Shown here: piece by piece, positions 62,337 to 64,000 of the stretch
Numbering within the stretch: the stretch's first letter is position 1
How the letters are laid out: the number at the start of each line of letters is the position of its first letter
From: a bacterium
GTDB lineage: Bacteria > Planctomycetota > Planctomycetia > Planctomycetales > Planctomycetaceae
DNA length: 64,000 nt
Assembly (NCBI GenBank): GCA_016125225.1
Contig: WGME01000002.1
Coordinates: forward strand, 124,001-188,000
Reading direction: 5' to 3'
Made by a program: the position numbers and the translations under genes
Notes under the pieces: generated by a model
Seen by the model: the letters and a program-made list of their open reading frames with translations, nothing else
What the model was told of the DNA's origin: nothing
Databases searched by the model: none

Positions 62337-63473
62337 TCATTTCGTCGGGTTTACCTTCTGCGCCGGTCGTGTGAGTGGCAGCAGCAGTTGCGCCGCCAAG
62401 AACAAGAATAGTGGCGCGAAGACCAGCAACCGCAGGCCTTTTAAGGCCCAGGTCGGCAATGGTATGGTCTCGCCAACGGCCAGGTAGACCAAGGCCAGCG
62501 CGAATGTTGCCGTCAAGACGCCACACCCCCCGGCAACCATCTGTGATTTGAAGATGGCCCGCTCTGAAAGGGGTTCGTTGTGGAGTTCAATGGTTCGGCG
62601 GCGTTTGAGCGAACGCTCGACGGCATCGATCCATTCGAAGACTTCCACCGCCTGATTCCACGAGCTCTCGGGATCAAGCCAGACCGGGCCTTGTGGCGTG
62701 ATGCCGGTTGTCGCTGCGGATGTATGCTGCCAGAGGCCCGCAGCATCCTGCGATAGCTGATAATTCCCAATTGTTGATTGCACATTCAGAACCAACTTGG
62801 GAACTAGCCCGGCGGACAATTCACAGGCCCAGAGGCCATTCCCGTCTGCGACTCCATCAAGCGTGATGGTCAGCCGTCGATGCCCTTGTTGCGGTCGCGA
62901 GGAATCCAAAGCCGTGATCCGCCGCGCACGGACTCCCATCCATTGCAGCAAGGCCAGATCGGTCTGTCGTAGATCGGCGACAAGTTGATCCAGCTGGGGA
63001 TCATCAGTGGTTGCCGTCGGTCCCGTCCGTTGCAATTCCACATGGGTCACGCGGCAATTGGGCCTACCAAGATCTGCCCGTAAACCAGCCAGAAGCTGGT
63101 CCCCTTGAAACGGCCAGAACGGAATAATGGGGGCGGTCCGTTCGTCCGCCATCAGGCTGAGTTCATAGGCCATCGACAGCCCATGTTCGGCCGCCGGCCA
63201 GACATACAAGGGGCAATCGCGCTGACTGAGTTGCCGCACAATCGACCCGGTTTCAGCGGTTACCCCCTGCACCATGATCGCGGTCAGATCTTTGGCGACC
63301 AGCAACTGCTCCCAGGACTCACAGAATTCGGTCCGTGACAGGCCGTGAGCCAGTTCATCAACGACAGCACCATGTCGCACGATCAGGAACGTGGTTTGAG
63401 CATCGGCTTGTTGCAGGTCTTTCAGGCAACGGTGAACCGCCGCATCTTCCGCATAAACTCCCCAGCGTATCAC
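62337..63473 (-). CDS. Conserved membrane-anchored hypothetical protein
   Basis: A 378-residue protein. The first 280 residues are cytoplasmic-like: an opening WGVYAEDAAVHRCLKDLQQ with alternating strands and helices (TTFLIVRHGAVVDELAHGL, LYVWPAAEHGLSMAYELSL) resembling an alpha/beta sensor or NTP-binding half, though no P-loop is seen. Two membrane helices close the protein (about 315-340 and 348-368). It overlaps by 4 nt with the TPR gene upstream (ATGA), so the two are translationally coupled. No function is assigned. Confidence 0.65.
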   Translation of the reverse strand: MIRWGVYAEDAAVHRCLKDLQQADAQTTFLIVRHGAVVDELAHGLSRTEFCESWEQLLVAKDLTAIMVQGVTAETGSIVRQLSQRDCPLYVWPAAEHGLSMAYELSLMADERTAPIIPFWPFQGDQLLAGLRADLGRPNCRVTHVELQRTGPTATTDDPQLDQLVADLRQTDLALLQWMGVRARRITALDSSRPQQGHRRLTITLDGVADGNGLWACELSAGLVPKLVLNVQSTIGNYQLSQDAAGLWQHTSAATTGITPQGPVWLDPESSWNQAVEVFEWIDAVERSLKRRRTIELHNEPLSERAIFKSQMVAGGCGVLTATFALALVYLAVGETIPLPTWALKGLRLLVFAPLFLFLAAQLLLPLTRPAQKVNPTK

Positions 63474-64000
63474 CGCTTCTCTCCAATGCGCTTCTGCGCT
63501 TCGGCCAGCTTTTTTCGAGCCTCTTCGACATGCGAGGAATTCGGGAATTCGGTCAGCAGTCGCTGATAGGTCATCACGGCGTCTTTCCAGTTGCCCAGGT
63601 GTTCATCGCAGGCACCGGATTGTAGCAGAGCTGCGGCCTGCCATTCAGGATACGCATATGACGCATAGACTTTTTGATAGGCCAGAAAGGCTTCCTTCCA
63701 TTTCTCCTGCAGCAACCAGGTTTCGGCAATCAGAAATTGGCTCTTCGCCGCCGTTTCCGTGCGAAACGCCGCCGGAGCAGCGATCACCCGTTCCAGTGCT
63801 TCACGGGCTTCCGGGAATTTCGCCTGCTGTTTGAGTGTGCGGCCCAGAATTTCATCGGCCTGATAGTTCAAGGTCGCGGCAGGCAACTTCTGCTTCAAAT
63901 CGGCCACCGTCGTCTCGACGTCTTCATACTGCTTCAATCGGAATTGGGCTTCCGCGGCGAGAATCCACACGCGTGGCAACCACGGCTCGTCCGTCACCGG
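63470..64000 (-). CDS. TPR-repeat protein (5' end beyond window)
   Basis: The 3' part (about 176 residues) of a protein with tetratricopeptide-like helical repeats: WILAAEAQFRLKQYEDVE, ADEILGRTLKQQAKFPEAREALE (parts), SQFLIAETWLLQEKWKEAFLAYQKV and GACDEHLGNWKDAVMTYQRLLTEFP. The pattern of about 34-37 residues with A-x-x-x-L and small residues, and the end FPNSSHVEEARKKL, is like YbgF/BamD-type outer-membrane TPR proteins. The reading frame continues past base 64000, so the start, any signal peptide and the total length are unknown. Its stop overlaps the next gene by 4 nt. Confidence 0.8.
   Translation of the reverse strand, partial: PVTDEPWLPRVWILAAEAQFRLKQYEDVETTVADLKQKLPAATLNYQADEILGRTLKQQAKFPEAREALERVIAAPAAFRTETAAKSQFLIAETWLLQEKWKEAFLAYQKVYASYAYPEWQAAALLQSGACDEHLGNWKDAVMTYQRLLTEFPNSSHVEEARKKLAEAQKRIGEKR

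Noticed and set aside
1-64000. CRISPR arrays, tRNA/rRNA genes, insertion sequences, integrases or phage genes
   Set aside because: No regular spacer-repeat series, no tRNA-like cloverleaf and no transposase or integrase motif were seen on reading both strands.

Overview
The window looks like chromosome from a planctomycete (Planctomycetota, probably order Planctomycetales). The evidence is the gene families: a DUF1559 prepilin-like protein with an H-X9-DG tail, a DUF1080 plus ThuA-like secreted protein, PQQ-type beta-propellers, a ceramidase-like secreted hydrolase, DUF899 and DUF6941 proteins, an orphan PfaD, a PSP1 protein with a Cys-rich tail, LL-diaminopimelate aminotransferase, and many lipoproteins and secreted proteins without recognisable domains. 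No rRNA, tRNA, insertion sequence, phage gene or CRISPR array was seen. Short, often overlapping operons alternate in direction. The G+C content is clearly above 50 percent except in parts of 10.9-16.7 kb.

Layout. 0-5.8 kb: secreted esterase, PfkB sugar kinase, dapL, metG. 5.8-10.9 kb: a two-gene unit of an MBL-fold hydrolase and an unusual LCAT-like hydrolase fused to a gluzincin-type protease domain. 11.2-20 kb: a cell-envelope cluster around a 2077-residue protein with a secretin-like C-terminal part, an internal coiled coil and a low-GC internal segment, followed by two small exported proteins. 20.2-25.4 kb: Tat-exported TIM-barrel protein, DUF4870 protein, a divergent DUF899 / SRPBCC-ArsR regulon with tandem palindromic operators, and the DUF1080-ThuA protein. 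25.5-36.4 kb: lipoprotein pair, GAF-HlyD adaptor, DUF1559 protein, PQQ propeller, ceramidase-like protein, PfaD, Cys-containing lipoprotein. 36.7-48.3 kb: PhoD-like phosphatase, methyltransferase/TPR-like/PSP1 group, OmpR-type two-component system, sugar dehydrogenase, small lipoprotein, DUF6941, CoA-transferase. 48.6-55.8 kb: highly charged disordered protein, mtaB, STAS protein, tmk, ppa, glgE, PH-domain protein. 56.2-64 kb: degenerate GGDEF protein, Tad/Flp-type secretin with a Cys-rich lipoprotein next to it, Pro/Met-rich secreted proteins, and a membrane protein overlapping a TPR protein that runs off the end of the window.

The most notable points are: (1) a family of palindromic CATTTAGCC elements, one of which lies in frame inside metG and adds about 20 residues to an essential enzyme; (2) the giant secretin-like protein and its low-GC insert; (3) the LCAT-like/gluzincin fusion paired with an MBL-fold protein; (4) two abutting 16-bp palindromes in the DUF899/ArsR divergent promoter. 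All functional calls were made by reading the sequence, without database searches.
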